From positions 1-6,561 of the forward strand of contig CAYLZO010000265.1 in assembly GCA_964387775.1 (NCBI GenBank): a DNA stretch of 6,561 nt. Direction: 5' to 3'. Below, in pieces: positions 1-5,136 of the stretch. Made by a program: the position numbers and the translations under genes. This DNA is from CAYLZO01 sp964387775. GTDB lineage: Bacteria; Chloroflexota; Anaerolineae; JAAYZQ01. Position 1 is the stretch's first letter, and each line of letters starts with the position of its first letter. The notes beneath the pieces are model-generated. The model had not been told where the DNA came from, did no database searches, and saw nothing but the letters and a program-made list of their open reading frames with translations.

Positions 1-2639
1 TCCCGGCTGGGGAAGGCTTTGCCCTGGCGGGTCAGCCAGGGCGCCATCAGGCTCAGGATGGCATCGGGGCGCAGCCAGATCTCGCCGTCGGCCATGCGCC
101 AGCCGACGACCTTGGCCGTGGCCGGATAGCTGGCTGGCGGACTGACCGAGCCCAGGGGAGGCGGGGATTGACCCTCCTCGACGGGTATCAAGTAGAGGTC
201 GCGAGTCTCCAGCATGGTGCGCAAGGAGGACAGGAACAGTTGGGCATAGGTCTCCTCGACCATGACCCGGGCCTGGCTGTGGGCCAGCTCCAGCAGCTCC
301 AGTTGGGTGTGGGCGATCACTTCCTCCCGCTGCTGCGGCGAGACGGCGGCCACCGACTGCAAGAAATCGTACAGGAACTCGGCCCCGGCCAGGATCAGGG
401 CGCAGGAGGTCGCCACCCGGCCCGCGTCGTTGACCCCCTGCTCCTCGGCCAGCGACTGGCGGTAGTCGTCCCGGTGAACCGCAAACCGCCTGGCGACTTC
501 AGCGCGGACGTCGTCTTCGCCCCGTTCCAGCAGCCAGGCGACGTAGCGGGCCGTCACCGTGGCCAGGCTCGGGGCTGCGCGTTGGGCCTCGGTCAGGCAC
601 TCCAGGTCCGCGGCGCCGCGCTGGATGGTCACGAACAACGAACGGGCGGCGATGCTGGCTTCCCCCTCGGGGATGTCCTCCCCGGCCGAGACCAGCAAGC
701 CCCCGGCGAACCTGGCCCGGGCCAGTTCGCCGCTGCGGGTGGCCCGGCCGCGGCCGCGCCGGTCCGCATAGCTCTGCAGGACCCGGCGGCCCACGCCCCG
801 GTCCGACAGATTGGCTTTGAGGTCATCCACGGTAACCACCATGTCGCGCGTCTGGCTCATGGCAATCTCCAGGTGGTTGCCCGTGCTCTGCCACGAGAGC
901 AGAAAGCGGTGGCAGCCGAAGAAGGCTTGCAGAAGGCTGAGCAGGGCTGTCTTGCGGGTGCCGGTCGAGCCGACAAAGTGCAGCGCGGGCCGGTCGGGGA
1001 TCGGCGACCAGCGCATGAGGGGCGCCAGAAAGACGAACCCCAGGGCGGGCAGCATCACCGATCTGGGGAAGCTGTCCAACACCGGCGAGAGTAAAGCTTG
1101 CAGCCCAACGTCGAACGCATCGTCTCCCCGATCCGCCACGCCCTCGATGGTCAATCCATCCTGGCTCAGCCCGATCCCGGCTTCGAGGTTGGAGAGGTCC
1201 ACTCTGACCCCTTCAGGCATGCCGACGCCACCCACCGGGGACAGATAGCAGAGCTGTCCGTCCACTTCTTGCCAGCCCGTCATCTCATAGATGGTCTCGC
1301 GGGGGCGATCCTCAGGGGCCAGCTCCATGGCTGCCAGGGGCAGATAGCGGGCTGCGGAGGTGTCTATCAGCCGGGCGTCGGCGCCGACGGCGCCCATGCA
1401 GGCGGCGAAAAACCGTCGCGTGTCGGCCAGCACCTCGGGCGAGACGCGGATGGTCACCTTGCTCCGCCAGGTGCGGACCTCCAGGTCGAAGGTCCGGCCC
1501 ACCTCGCCGTCGGGCTTGTGGCGCTTCGTCTCGGCGATCACCCTTGGCACAAAGCGGGCGATGGGCACCTGATAGCGGTTGGAGCCGTCGCGGGTCGCCT
1601 TCCAACGGAACAAAACAGGCGCGCCGTCCGGCGTGTAGAAGACGCCAAAGCCGGGCCTGGGGGCCGCCTGCTGCTCGATGGCCGGTTCGGGCTCGGCGGG
1701 GGTGGGGGCAGCTCGCTGGACCTGGCCACCGGACAGGGGTTCGCGGGCCGGGCGGCTGTAGGCGCTCTTGACCGTTGCCCTGACCTCCCGTTCCGGCAGC
1801 GGCGGCGCGCAGCGGGCGGCTCCTTCGAGGACCAGGCCCAGGGCCTCGGTTTCGGCGTAGCCTGCATCCCGCAACTGGCAGGCGGCAGCGAAGGCAATGT
1901 TGTTCCGTTCGCCCTGGATGGTGCCCCGGGCCAGGAAGTCGAGGGTCCAGGCGGGCAGCTTGGGCCTCTCGGGCGTCTCGGTGGTGGCCACCGCTAGCTG
2001 GTTGGGCGTCAGCGTCTCAAAGCCCGCAAAGGCGGCCAGGTCAAAGCGCCGGTCGGCGTGGACCTCCAGCAGTTGGCACGGGACCGGATTCTGAGGGTCC
2101 TTGACGTTCAGGAAGCCGGGCAGGCGCATGATGCGCGCCACGTCGGCTACGGCCGGATCGCCGCCGAGGTGGTGGGCCAGGCCGCGCAGGATACCTTCCA
2201 CCCGCTCCGTTTCGCCGCTGCCGTTCAGGGCGAAGGGGGGCTCCAGGAGCCAGTAGGCGTGGATGCCGTGGCCGCTGTCCAGGACCAGGGACGGCGGCAG
2301 ATCGGGCGGGAGCCGGTCGAGGGCTGCCAGGGCCTCGGATTTGCCCTCGGAGAAATCCTTCCCGTCCAGATCCACCCAGAGGGCGGGGATGGCCAGCACG
2401 TCGCCCTTCTTGCCGCCGCGCTTGCGGCGCAGTCCTACGCCAAAGTAGACGTTGCGGCCCGCCTGGTTCCCTGCCTGGAGCTTGTTCAGGGGGACGTCCT
2501 GGGGCCGGTACCAGCGCCGGGCCGGTTTCTCTCCATCCGCCAGGTAGCGGATCTCCAGCCAGCTGTTGTTGCTCCCGCCGCTGGCCTCCTGCCCGTAGAG
2601 GGCGTTCAGAAACGATGTGACGACTAACGAGTCTTCCAT
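1..2639 (-). CDS. Primase-helicase: RepB-like AEP primase + PriCT-like + DUF927-like ATPase (3' end beyond window)
   Basis: The reading frame is open for 879 codons and runs off the left edge, so the C-terminus is missing. The ATG at 2639 is chosen because GGAGGT (2644-2649, minus strand) lies 4 nt before it. From the N-terminus: the acidic primase pair in LWVDLDGKD (D90, D92), then DSGHGIHAYW (121-130) and RIMRLPGFLNVK (R169, R172, N178, K180). These match the hDhD, SGxGxHxYW and RxxRLPGxxNxK pattern of plasmid/phage AEP primases. A PriCT-like helical domain follows (GERNN near 243-247 to SAYSR 292-296), then a Pro/Ala/Glu-rich linker at about 300-328. The second half has TGW (454-456), a Walker A GSTGTRKT (557-564, K563), an acidic VVTVDDLK (601-608) and SAGEDIPE followed by a conserved-looking AR (665-666), as in DUF927-type phage/plasmid replication ATPases. 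Likely role: primer synthesis and DNA unwinding at the element's origin. The family call is from motifs; the replicon role is inferred. Confidence 0.88.
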   Translation of the reverse strand, partial: MEDSLVVTSFLNALYGQEASGGSNNSWLEIRYLADGEKPARRWYRPQDVPLNKLQAGNQAGRNVYFGVGLRRKRGGKKGDVLAIPALWVDLDGKDFSEGKSEALAALDRLPPDLPPSLVLDSGHGIHAYWLLEPPFALNGSGETERVEGILRGLAHHLGGDPAVADVARIMRLPGFLNVKDPQNPVPCQLLEVHADRRFDLAAFAGFETLTPNQLAVATTETPERPKLPAWTLDFLARGTIQGERNNIAFAAACQLRDAGYAETEALGLVLEGAARCAPPLPEREVRATVKSAYSRPAREPLSGGQVQRAAPTPAEPEPAIEQQAAPRPGFGVFYTPDGAPVLFRWKATRDGSNRYQVPIARFVPRVIAETKRHKPDGEVGRTFDLEVRTWRSKVTIRVSPEVLADTRRFFAACMGAVGADARLIDTSAARYLPLAAMELAPEDRPRETIYEMTGWQEVDGQLCYLSPVGGVGMPEGVRVDLSNLEAGIGLSQDGLTIEGVADRGDDAFDVGLQALLSPVLDSFPRSVMLPALGFVFLAPLMRWSPIPDRPALHFVGSTGTRKTALLSLLQAFFGCHRFLLSWQSTGNHLEIAMSQTRDMVVTVDDLKANLSDRGVGRRVLQSYADRRGRGRATRSGELARARFAGGLLVSAGEDIPEGEASIAARSLFVTIQRGAADLECLTEAQRAAPSLATVTARYVAWLLERGEDDVRAEVARRFAVHRDDYRQSLAEEQGVNDAGRVATSCALILAGAEFLYDFLQSVAAVSPQQREEVIAHTQLELLELAHSQARVMVEETYAQLFLSSLRTMLETRDLYLIPVEEGQSPPPLGSVSPPASYPATAKVVGWRMADGEIWLRPDAILSLMAPWLTRQGKAFPSR

Positions 2640-2682
2640 GCGTACCTCCACTGTAGATTCGCTCAACAGAGGCGATCCGGAA

Positions 2683-2711
2683 TTGACCAGATCGGGGAAG
2701 TATGGTAGACT
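2683..2711 (+). promoter_or_regulatory. Sigma70-like promoter facing away from the primase gene
   Basis: TTGACC (2683-2688, 5 of 6 to the -35 consensus) and TAGACT (2706-2711, 4 of 6 to the -10) are separated by exactly 17 bp. Transcription would begin near 2718 on the plus strand, opposite to every gene in the window. It matters because a strong terminator in the same orientation follows about 45 bp later with no gene between them. Match quality is moderate, and the call rests on the pairing with the terminator. Confidence 0.5.
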
Positions 2712-2717
2712 GGAGGC

Positions 2718-2799
2718 GGTCGAGTGGGTGCGGATGGCTTCTGGGGAGGCTTCCGCCCGGGCCGGACCTCTCTGGTGGTGCAGAGAGGTCCTTCTTTTT
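2718..2799 (+). ncRNA. Candidate countertranscript RNA in the primase leader
   Basis: This is the interval between the predicted start point of the plus-strand promoter and the end of the plus-strand intrinsic terminator, about 80 nt. It contains no convincing coding sequence. It lies wholly inside the 204-bp stretch between the small RHH gene and the primase start, so it would be perfectly complementary to any mRNA leading into the primase. Small RNAs placed this way set the copy number of many plasmids, either by blocking translation or by causing early termination of the rep mRNA. The RNA ends in a 10-bp stem with an 8-nt loop; a smaller possible hairpin lies around GGAGGCTTCC. No family was recognised. 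The existence and function of the RNA are inferred from the promoter/terminator pair. Confidence 0.45.
2764..2799 (+). terminator. Rho-independent terminator on plus strand
   Basis: GGACCTCTCT (2764-2773) pairs perfectly with AGAGAGGTCC (2782-2791) around the loop GGTGGTGC, followed immediately by TTCTTTTT (2792-2799). The T tract is on the plus strand only; the minus strand has A residues there, so the structure does not terminate the minus-strand genes. No plus-strand gene leads into it, which is why a short RNA is proposed. Confidence 0.8.
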
Positions 2800-2843
2800 G
2801 CCTGGCGTTCAGCGCCCCGTGACGATCCGTCCCCCCATCGGGC

Positions 2844-3020
2844 TCAGCCGTTGCCCTCCGCCTCGTGGGGCCATACCAGGTCTTCCCCTTCGATCCATTT
2901 CGTCAACAACTCCCGAATCACCTCCGACAGATTCGTGTCCTGCAACGTAGCTATGACCCGCGCTTTGCGCTTCAGGTCTTTGGGCAATGTGATGCTGGTC
3001 CGCGTAAGTTGATCTGACAT
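2844..3020 (-). CDS. Small ribbon-helix-helix DNA-binding protein (58 aa)
   Basis: The protein begins MSDQLTRTSITLPKDL and has the beta-strand/helix/helix layout of CopG/Arc-type repressors: strand RTSITLP (7-13), helix DLKRKARVIATLQD (15-28), turn at TN, helix LSEVIRELLTKWIEG (31-45), then a short acidic/aromatic tail. A longer start at 3038 exists in the same frame, but GGAGGT (3027-3032) sits 6 nt before the ATG at 3020, so that start is preferred. The gene follows the HU-like gene by 4 nt and is almost certainly co-translated with it. RHH proteins of this size act as dimeric repressors or partition/replication regulators that bind short repeats. Its neighbours, a primase leader downstream and a palindrome upstream, fit a copy-number or autoregulatory role, but the target is unknown. 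Confidence 0.85.
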   Translation of the reverse strand: MSDQLTRTSITLPKDLKRKARVIATLQDTNLSEVIRELLTKWIEGEDLVWPHEAEGNG

Positions 3021-3024
3021 CGTG

Positions 3025-3032
3025 TTACCTCC
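3025..3032 (-). promoter_or_regulatory. Overlapping HU stop codon and RHH ribosome binding site
   Basis: On the minus strand the end of the HU-like gene reads GGGAGGTAA, so the stop codon TAA (3025-3027) overlaps the last base of the Shine-Dalgarno GGAGGT (3027-3032) used by the RHH gene. A ribosome finishing HU is therefore placed to start the RHH gene 4 nt later, which implies translational coupling and fixes the RHH start at 3020. Confidence 0.75.
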
Positions 3033-3315
3033 CTCCATTCCCTTCTTCGACGCGCCGCTTCAGCGTGGGATAGGGATGGAACGACGGGCGTGGTCGGCTT
3101 CGGGTATGATAGAGTACCCGGGTCCGGGGATGCCGGATCGGCCGTCCCGTATAGTCCTTGAGTTCGAAGCGGCCAAACCCGGCCACGGTCACCCGGTCGC
3201 CGCTGCTCAGGGCCTCGGTGATAGCCTGCAGGATGGCGTCCAGTGCATCCCGGGTCTGGAGCTGGGTCAGGCCCGACTGCCGGGCGGCGATGGCGACAAG
3301 TTCTCGTGTGTTCAT
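3025..3315 (-). CDS. HU/IHF-family DNA-bending protein with atypical arm (96 aa)
   Basis: The N-terminal half follows HU closely: MNTRELVAIAARQSGL, then DALDAILQAITEALSSGDRV (24-42) and the signature AGFGRFEL (45-52). The DNA-binding arm keeps the intercalating proline at HU position 63 in RHPRT (61-65), and PSF (77-79) matches the P-[AS]-F of the arm's return strand. The usual GRNPQTG is altered to IRHPRTR, the arm is unusually rich in Arg/His/Tyr, and a short EGNGGR tail follows the final helix. The ATG at 3315 has purine-rich AAAGGA about 9 nt upstream. HU-type proteins bend DNA at origins, oriT sites and repressor complexes. The gene lies in an operon with the small RHH gene, downstream of a perfect 27-bp dyad. 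A host-independent architectural factor for element replication or transfer is the likely role. Confidence 0.88.
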   Translation of the reverse strand: MNTRELVAIAARQSGLTQLQTRDALDAILQAITEALSSGDRVTVAGFGRFELKDYTGRPIRHPRTRVLYHTRSRPRPSFHPYPTLKRRVEEGNGGR

Positions 3316-3345
3316 GCTTCCTGTTCCTTTCCCAGATGGTTGGCC

Positions 3346-3372
3346 GCAGATGTGTAAAGTTTACACATCTGC
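3346..3372. repeat. Perfect 27-bp dyad, candidate operator of the HU-RHH operon
   Basis: GCAGATGTGTAAA (3346-3358) and TTTACACATCTGC (3360-3372) are exact reverse complements around the single base at 3359. The dyad fills most of the gap between the relaxase-like stop (3381) and the HU start (3315). It lacks a following T tract on either strand, so a terminator is unlikely. It is also more AT-rich in its centre than the surroundings. A single-base spacer makes a cruciform less likely than a dimeric repressor site. The bound protein is unknown; the RHH or HU product of the downstream operon is an obvious candidate. Confidence 0.75.
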
Positions 3373-3380
3373 CGGACGAC

Positions 3381-4064
3381 CTACATGCCATAGAAGCCGA
3401 TCTCGAGCTCCCGCGCAAACCCGTCCATTTCCCGGTCTGGCTCCAAGTCCGCCTCCCGTTCCAGCTCGGGCTGGTACTCGCGCACCCGTTCCAACTCAAA
3501 CAGGCGTTCCGTCTCCTGCTCGGCGACCTCGCGGGTGAGCTGCACGTCCTGCGGATAGACGTTGAAGGCCCGCTCGCCGTCGCGGTCCATGGCCGGGGTG
3601 ATGACGTGGGCGTGCAGGCTCTCGACGCCGTTCTTGTCGTCCGGGGCGTGGAGGACGTAGGAGTAGGGCAGGTCCATGGGCTGCGTGCCGCCCGGCCACT
3701 CGATGCCGCGCCGCTTCATCTCGTCATCCATGACCCGCTGCACCAGCTTGTGCATCCGCTCGCGCCGGTCTTCCCACCGTTCTGGGTCGACTTTCTCCAA
3801 GAGAGCGACTTCCTCCTGGGGCGGGCGGATGACCAGCGAGCGCAGGAGGGTGTTGCTCTGTTGGTTCTCGAGCTCGGTTGTGTTGTTCAAGACTTCGCGC
3901 CAGCTGCCGCCCAGGCCACAGTCCACCCACCGATCAGGGCCGCCGGCGCGGGGGATGTGGGTATCGCGATCGTCGCGATACTGCAAGTAGGTCAGGAGCC
4001 CCTTGGCCTTGGCGTAGCCGCCAGATGGGATGTAGTACCAGTTGGTAAAGCACGTCATGGCCAT
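3381..4064 (-). CDS. Compact HUH relaxase-like (MOB_P/VirD2-like) protein, 227 aa
   Basis: The central feature is SYVLHAPDDKNGVESLHAHV (H139, then H151-A-H153), which resembles the metal-binding motif III of HUH relaxases (HxxD...HxHhhh). Upstream, KGLLTYLQYRDDRD (21-34) resembles the N-terminal helix that carries candidate catalytic tyrosines (Y26, Y29) in VirD2/RlxS-like enzymes, and LLRSLVIRPPQEEV (73-86) resembles the hhFRxIhSPED region. From about 178 the protein is a charged, Glu/Arg-rich tail. At 227 residues it is much shorter than typical relaxases, which carry extra C-terminal domains. The ATG at 4064 is preferred over 4058 because AGGAG ends 10 nt upstream. It follows the RHH gene by 6 nt, the usual accessory-protein/relaxase order. 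Role inferred: nicking at an oriT. It could instead be a replication initiator-like or inactive HUH protein. Confidence 0.6.
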   Translation of the reverse strand: MAMTCFTNWYYIPSGGYAKAKGLLTYLQYRDDRDTHIPRAGGPDRWVDCGLGGSWREVLNNTTELENQQSNTLLRSLVIRPPQEEVALLEKVDPERWEDRRERMHKLVQRVMDDEMKRRGIEWPGGTQPMDLPYSYVLHAPDDKNGVESLHAHVITPAMDRDGERAFNVYPQDVQLTREVAEQETERLFELERVREYQPELEREADLEPDREMDGFARELEIGFYGM

Positions 4065-4070
4065 GGGCTG

Positions 4071-4589
4071 CTAGCTCCTGTCCCGGATCTGCCTGCGGAT
4101 GTGCCAGCCCATGTTGCCCTGGGCCATCTCGATGGCCCGGTCGACGAGGTCCAGCAGGTTCTCCGGCCGGCTGCGTTTGGGCGTCATGTGCCACACCAGA
4201 TTGCCGTACATCAGGGCCACCAGCGCCAGGGAGAAGTCCATTTGCTGAGCGTCTCTGGCCCGCATCTTGGTGACGTGGCTCTTGATCTCGCCCATCGACT
4301 CCTGGACCACCTGCTGAACATAGACGTCTCGCATCGATTCGAGGAACCGGATCAACGTTTGCTCCAGATGTTCTTCCATCTCGTCAAAGCGTTTCTGGAA
4401 TCGACGGTCGAAGCGGCGCTTGGTGCCCAGGGTCAGGTCGGTGTCGTCGAGGGCGTTGCGGATCGCCTGGCGCACGATCTCGGCCCGGGGACGGCCGCTC
4501 TTGGCGGCCACGTTGTCCAGGTCGGCCAGCATGTGGGGCGTGACCTGGACCGTGATCTTTTTCGTGAAATTGCGGCTGGTTCTGGGCAT
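4071..4589 (-). CDS. RHH accessory protein with long helical tail (MobC-like position), 172 aa
   Basis: The N-terminus MPRTSRNFTKKITVQVTP is a basic tail plus one beta strand. Helix MLADLDNVAAKSG and helix PRAEIVRQAIRNALDD follow, giving an RHH fold at residues 10-50. Residues about 55-115 are rich in charged heptad-like sequence (RRFDRRFQKRFDEMEEHL and on), suggesting a coiled coil. The final third contains a more hydrophobic stretch (MDFSLALVALMYGNLVW) and ends in RQIRDRS. The ATG at 4589 is preferred: a longer frame to 4655 would add 22 low-complexity Ala/Gly/Pro residues, and AAGGGA lies about 7 nt before 4589. RHH proteins placed directly upstream of a relaxase usually bind oriT and recruit the relaxase. 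That role is inferred from position, as the tail matches no family I recognise. Confidence 0.72.
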   Translation of the reverse strand: MPRTSRNFTKKITVQVTPHMLADLDNVAAKSGRPRAEIVRQAIRNALDDTDLTLGTKRRFDRRFQKRFDEMEEHLEQTLIRFLESMRDVYVQQVVQESMGEIKSHVTKMRARDAQQMDFSLALVALMYGNLVWHMTPKRSRPENLLDLVDRAIEMAQGNMGWHIRRQIRDRS

Positions 4590-4608
4590 GGCTCCTTCCC
4601 TTTCTCCT

Positions 4609-4799
4609 GGCGTCCCTGCGGCCCACGGGGCCGCAGAAGCCCCAGGGGCCATCAAGGCCCGCAGTTACCGCCATTTGCGGCGGTAACGAACCGGTATCTC
4701 GGCTGAACCGACCGGCATAGGTGCCGGAAGGTTCTGCGGTCTGGCGCGAAGCGCCAGCAAGTCTATTGACTTGCTACCCCGGACGGAGGCGTCCCTGCG
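4609..4799 (+). repeat. 12-bp direct repeat bracketing the hairpin cluster
   Basis: GGCGTCCCTGCG occurs at 4609-4620 and again at 4788-4799, 179 bp apart and in the same orientation. The first copy runs into the stem of the hairpin at 4616-4636. The second lies in the loop of the hairpin at 4776-4824. Two exact 12-mers in 200 bp exceed chance expectation, though GC-rich sequence raises the background. They could be protein sites or recombination remnants. Confidence 0.45.
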
Positions 4800-4824
4800 C
4801 AGCAGCAGCCGCATCGTCCGGGGT
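4616..4824. other. Cluster of perfect hairpins: candidate oriT or structured leader
   Basis: At least six inverted repeats occur in about 210 bp. 4616-4624/4628-4636: CTGCGGCCC, 9 bp, loop ACG. 4664-4672/4679-4687: GTTACCGCC, 9 bp, 6-nt loop. 4712-4717/4722-4727: CCGGCA, 6 bp, 4-nt loop. 4741-4747/4751-4757: CTGGCGC, 7 bp, loop GAA. 4756-4763/4768-4775: AGCAAGTC, 8 bp, loop TATT. 4776-4784/4816-4824: ACCCCGGAC, 9 bp, with a 31-nt loop. The last three are directly abutting. None has a T tract, so they are not terminators. The region is immediately upstream of the RHH-relaxase operon, where oriT sites often lie. It would also form the folded 5' leader of that operon's mRNA. A nick site cannot be assigned by eye. 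Confidence 0.6.
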
Positions 4825-4906
4825 TGTTCTGCGCCGCTCCCAGCAACGCATCTCGGGTGCGCCTGCCCGGCACCATCCTCCGCTACCGGCTCGGTACAAT
4901 GTGTCG

Positions 4907-4915
4907 AGTATAGCA
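4907..4915 (-). promoter_or_regulatory. Extended -10 promoter for the RHH-relaxase operon
   Basis: On the minus strand TGCTATACT (4915 down to 4907) is an extended -10 element with TATACT matching 5 of 6 consensus bases. The 17-bp-spaced -35 position (4930-4935) reads CCCACG, which is poor. This is compatible with an extended -10 promoter or an activator-dependent one. Transcription would start near 4900 and give a leader of about 310 nt before the RHH start at 4589. It is one of the few AT-rich spots in the region. Confidence 0.5.
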
Positions 4916-4929
4916 CACTTGGCGGGACT

Positions 4930-4961
4930 CGTGGGGAAACGTGGGGACACATTTGGGACAC
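4930..4961 (+). repeat. Tandem ~10-bp repeats overlapping the -35 position
   Basis: CGTGGGGAAA (4930-4939) is followed directly by CGTGGGGACAC (4940-4950) and then a degenerate copy ending TTTGGGACAC (4952-4961). The period is one helical turn, so a protein would bind on one face. The array covers the -35 position of the extended -10 promoter at 4907-4915, suggesting an operator for the mobilisation operon. The core is nearly the same as the minus-strand cores at 5041-5096, in the opposite orientation. Confidence 0.6.
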
Positions 4962-5027
4962 GTTTTCAATTCCGGTTCTGACCATTTCTACTCCCTGTTC
5001 GCCGTTTCTTTACAGAAGGCATGCAAA

Positions 5028-5096
5028 CGCAGCGTGGTACTTCCCCCACGTCTGTGGATGGAATTCCCCGACGACCGTGTACGGGTTTCCCCCACG
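5028..5096 (-). repeat. Three 23-bp-spaced iteron-like motifs
   Basis: The core CGT[G/C]GGGGAA (minus strand) occurs at 5041-5050, 5064-5073 and 5087-5096. The spacing is exactly 23 bp both times. The cores are near-identical (one G/C change in the middle copy) while the 13-bp remainders are mostly divergent. Regular spacing of about 22 bp with a conserved core is typical of iterons bound by replication initiators, or of multi-site operators. There is no credible gene across the array, and 23 is not a multiple of 3, which argues against a coding origin. Three copies is the minimum for such a call. Confidence 0.55.
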
Positions 5097-5136
5097 TGGC
5101 GAACCCCATCCATTCGTTGTTTCCCTCCGCTGTGGT

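Noticed and set aside
168..2627. Long plus-strand open frames (168-1094, 1098-1997, 2058-2627) opposite the primase
   Set aside because: They share codon register with the minus-strand primase, whose motifs are unmistakable. They are antisense open frames expected in GC-rich DNA and show no domain or ribosome binding site.
2702..2950. 82-codon plus-strand frame starting just inside the proposed small RNA promoter
   Set aside because: Its ATG overlaps the -10 region, it has no ribosome binding site, and it would have to read through the strong terminator at 2764-2799.
3021..3038. Longer start for the small RHH gene (ATG at 3038)
   Set aside because: It would bury the GGAGGT sequence inside the gene and overlap the HU coding sequence. 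The start at 3020 has ideal Shine-Dalgarno spacing.
3346..3372. 27-bp dyad as terminator of the relaxase operon
   Set aside because: There is no T tract on the minus strand after the dyad, and the 1-nt centre does not suit a terminator loop.
2972..3499. 175-codon minus-strand frame over the HU and relaxase genes
   Set aside because: Alternative frame across two well-supported genes; no motif.
3243..4706. 487-codon plus-strand open frame
   Set aside because: It lies antisense to the HU start, relaxase-like and RHH genes and runs through the hairpin region. Its product is a His/Val/Leu/Pro-rich composition with no recognisable motif.
5028..5096. The regular motifs as a CRISPR array
   Set aside because: Repeats are only about 10 bp with 13-bp intervals and there are three copies; CRISPR repeats are 23 bp or longer with spacers of about 30 bp, and no cas gene is present.
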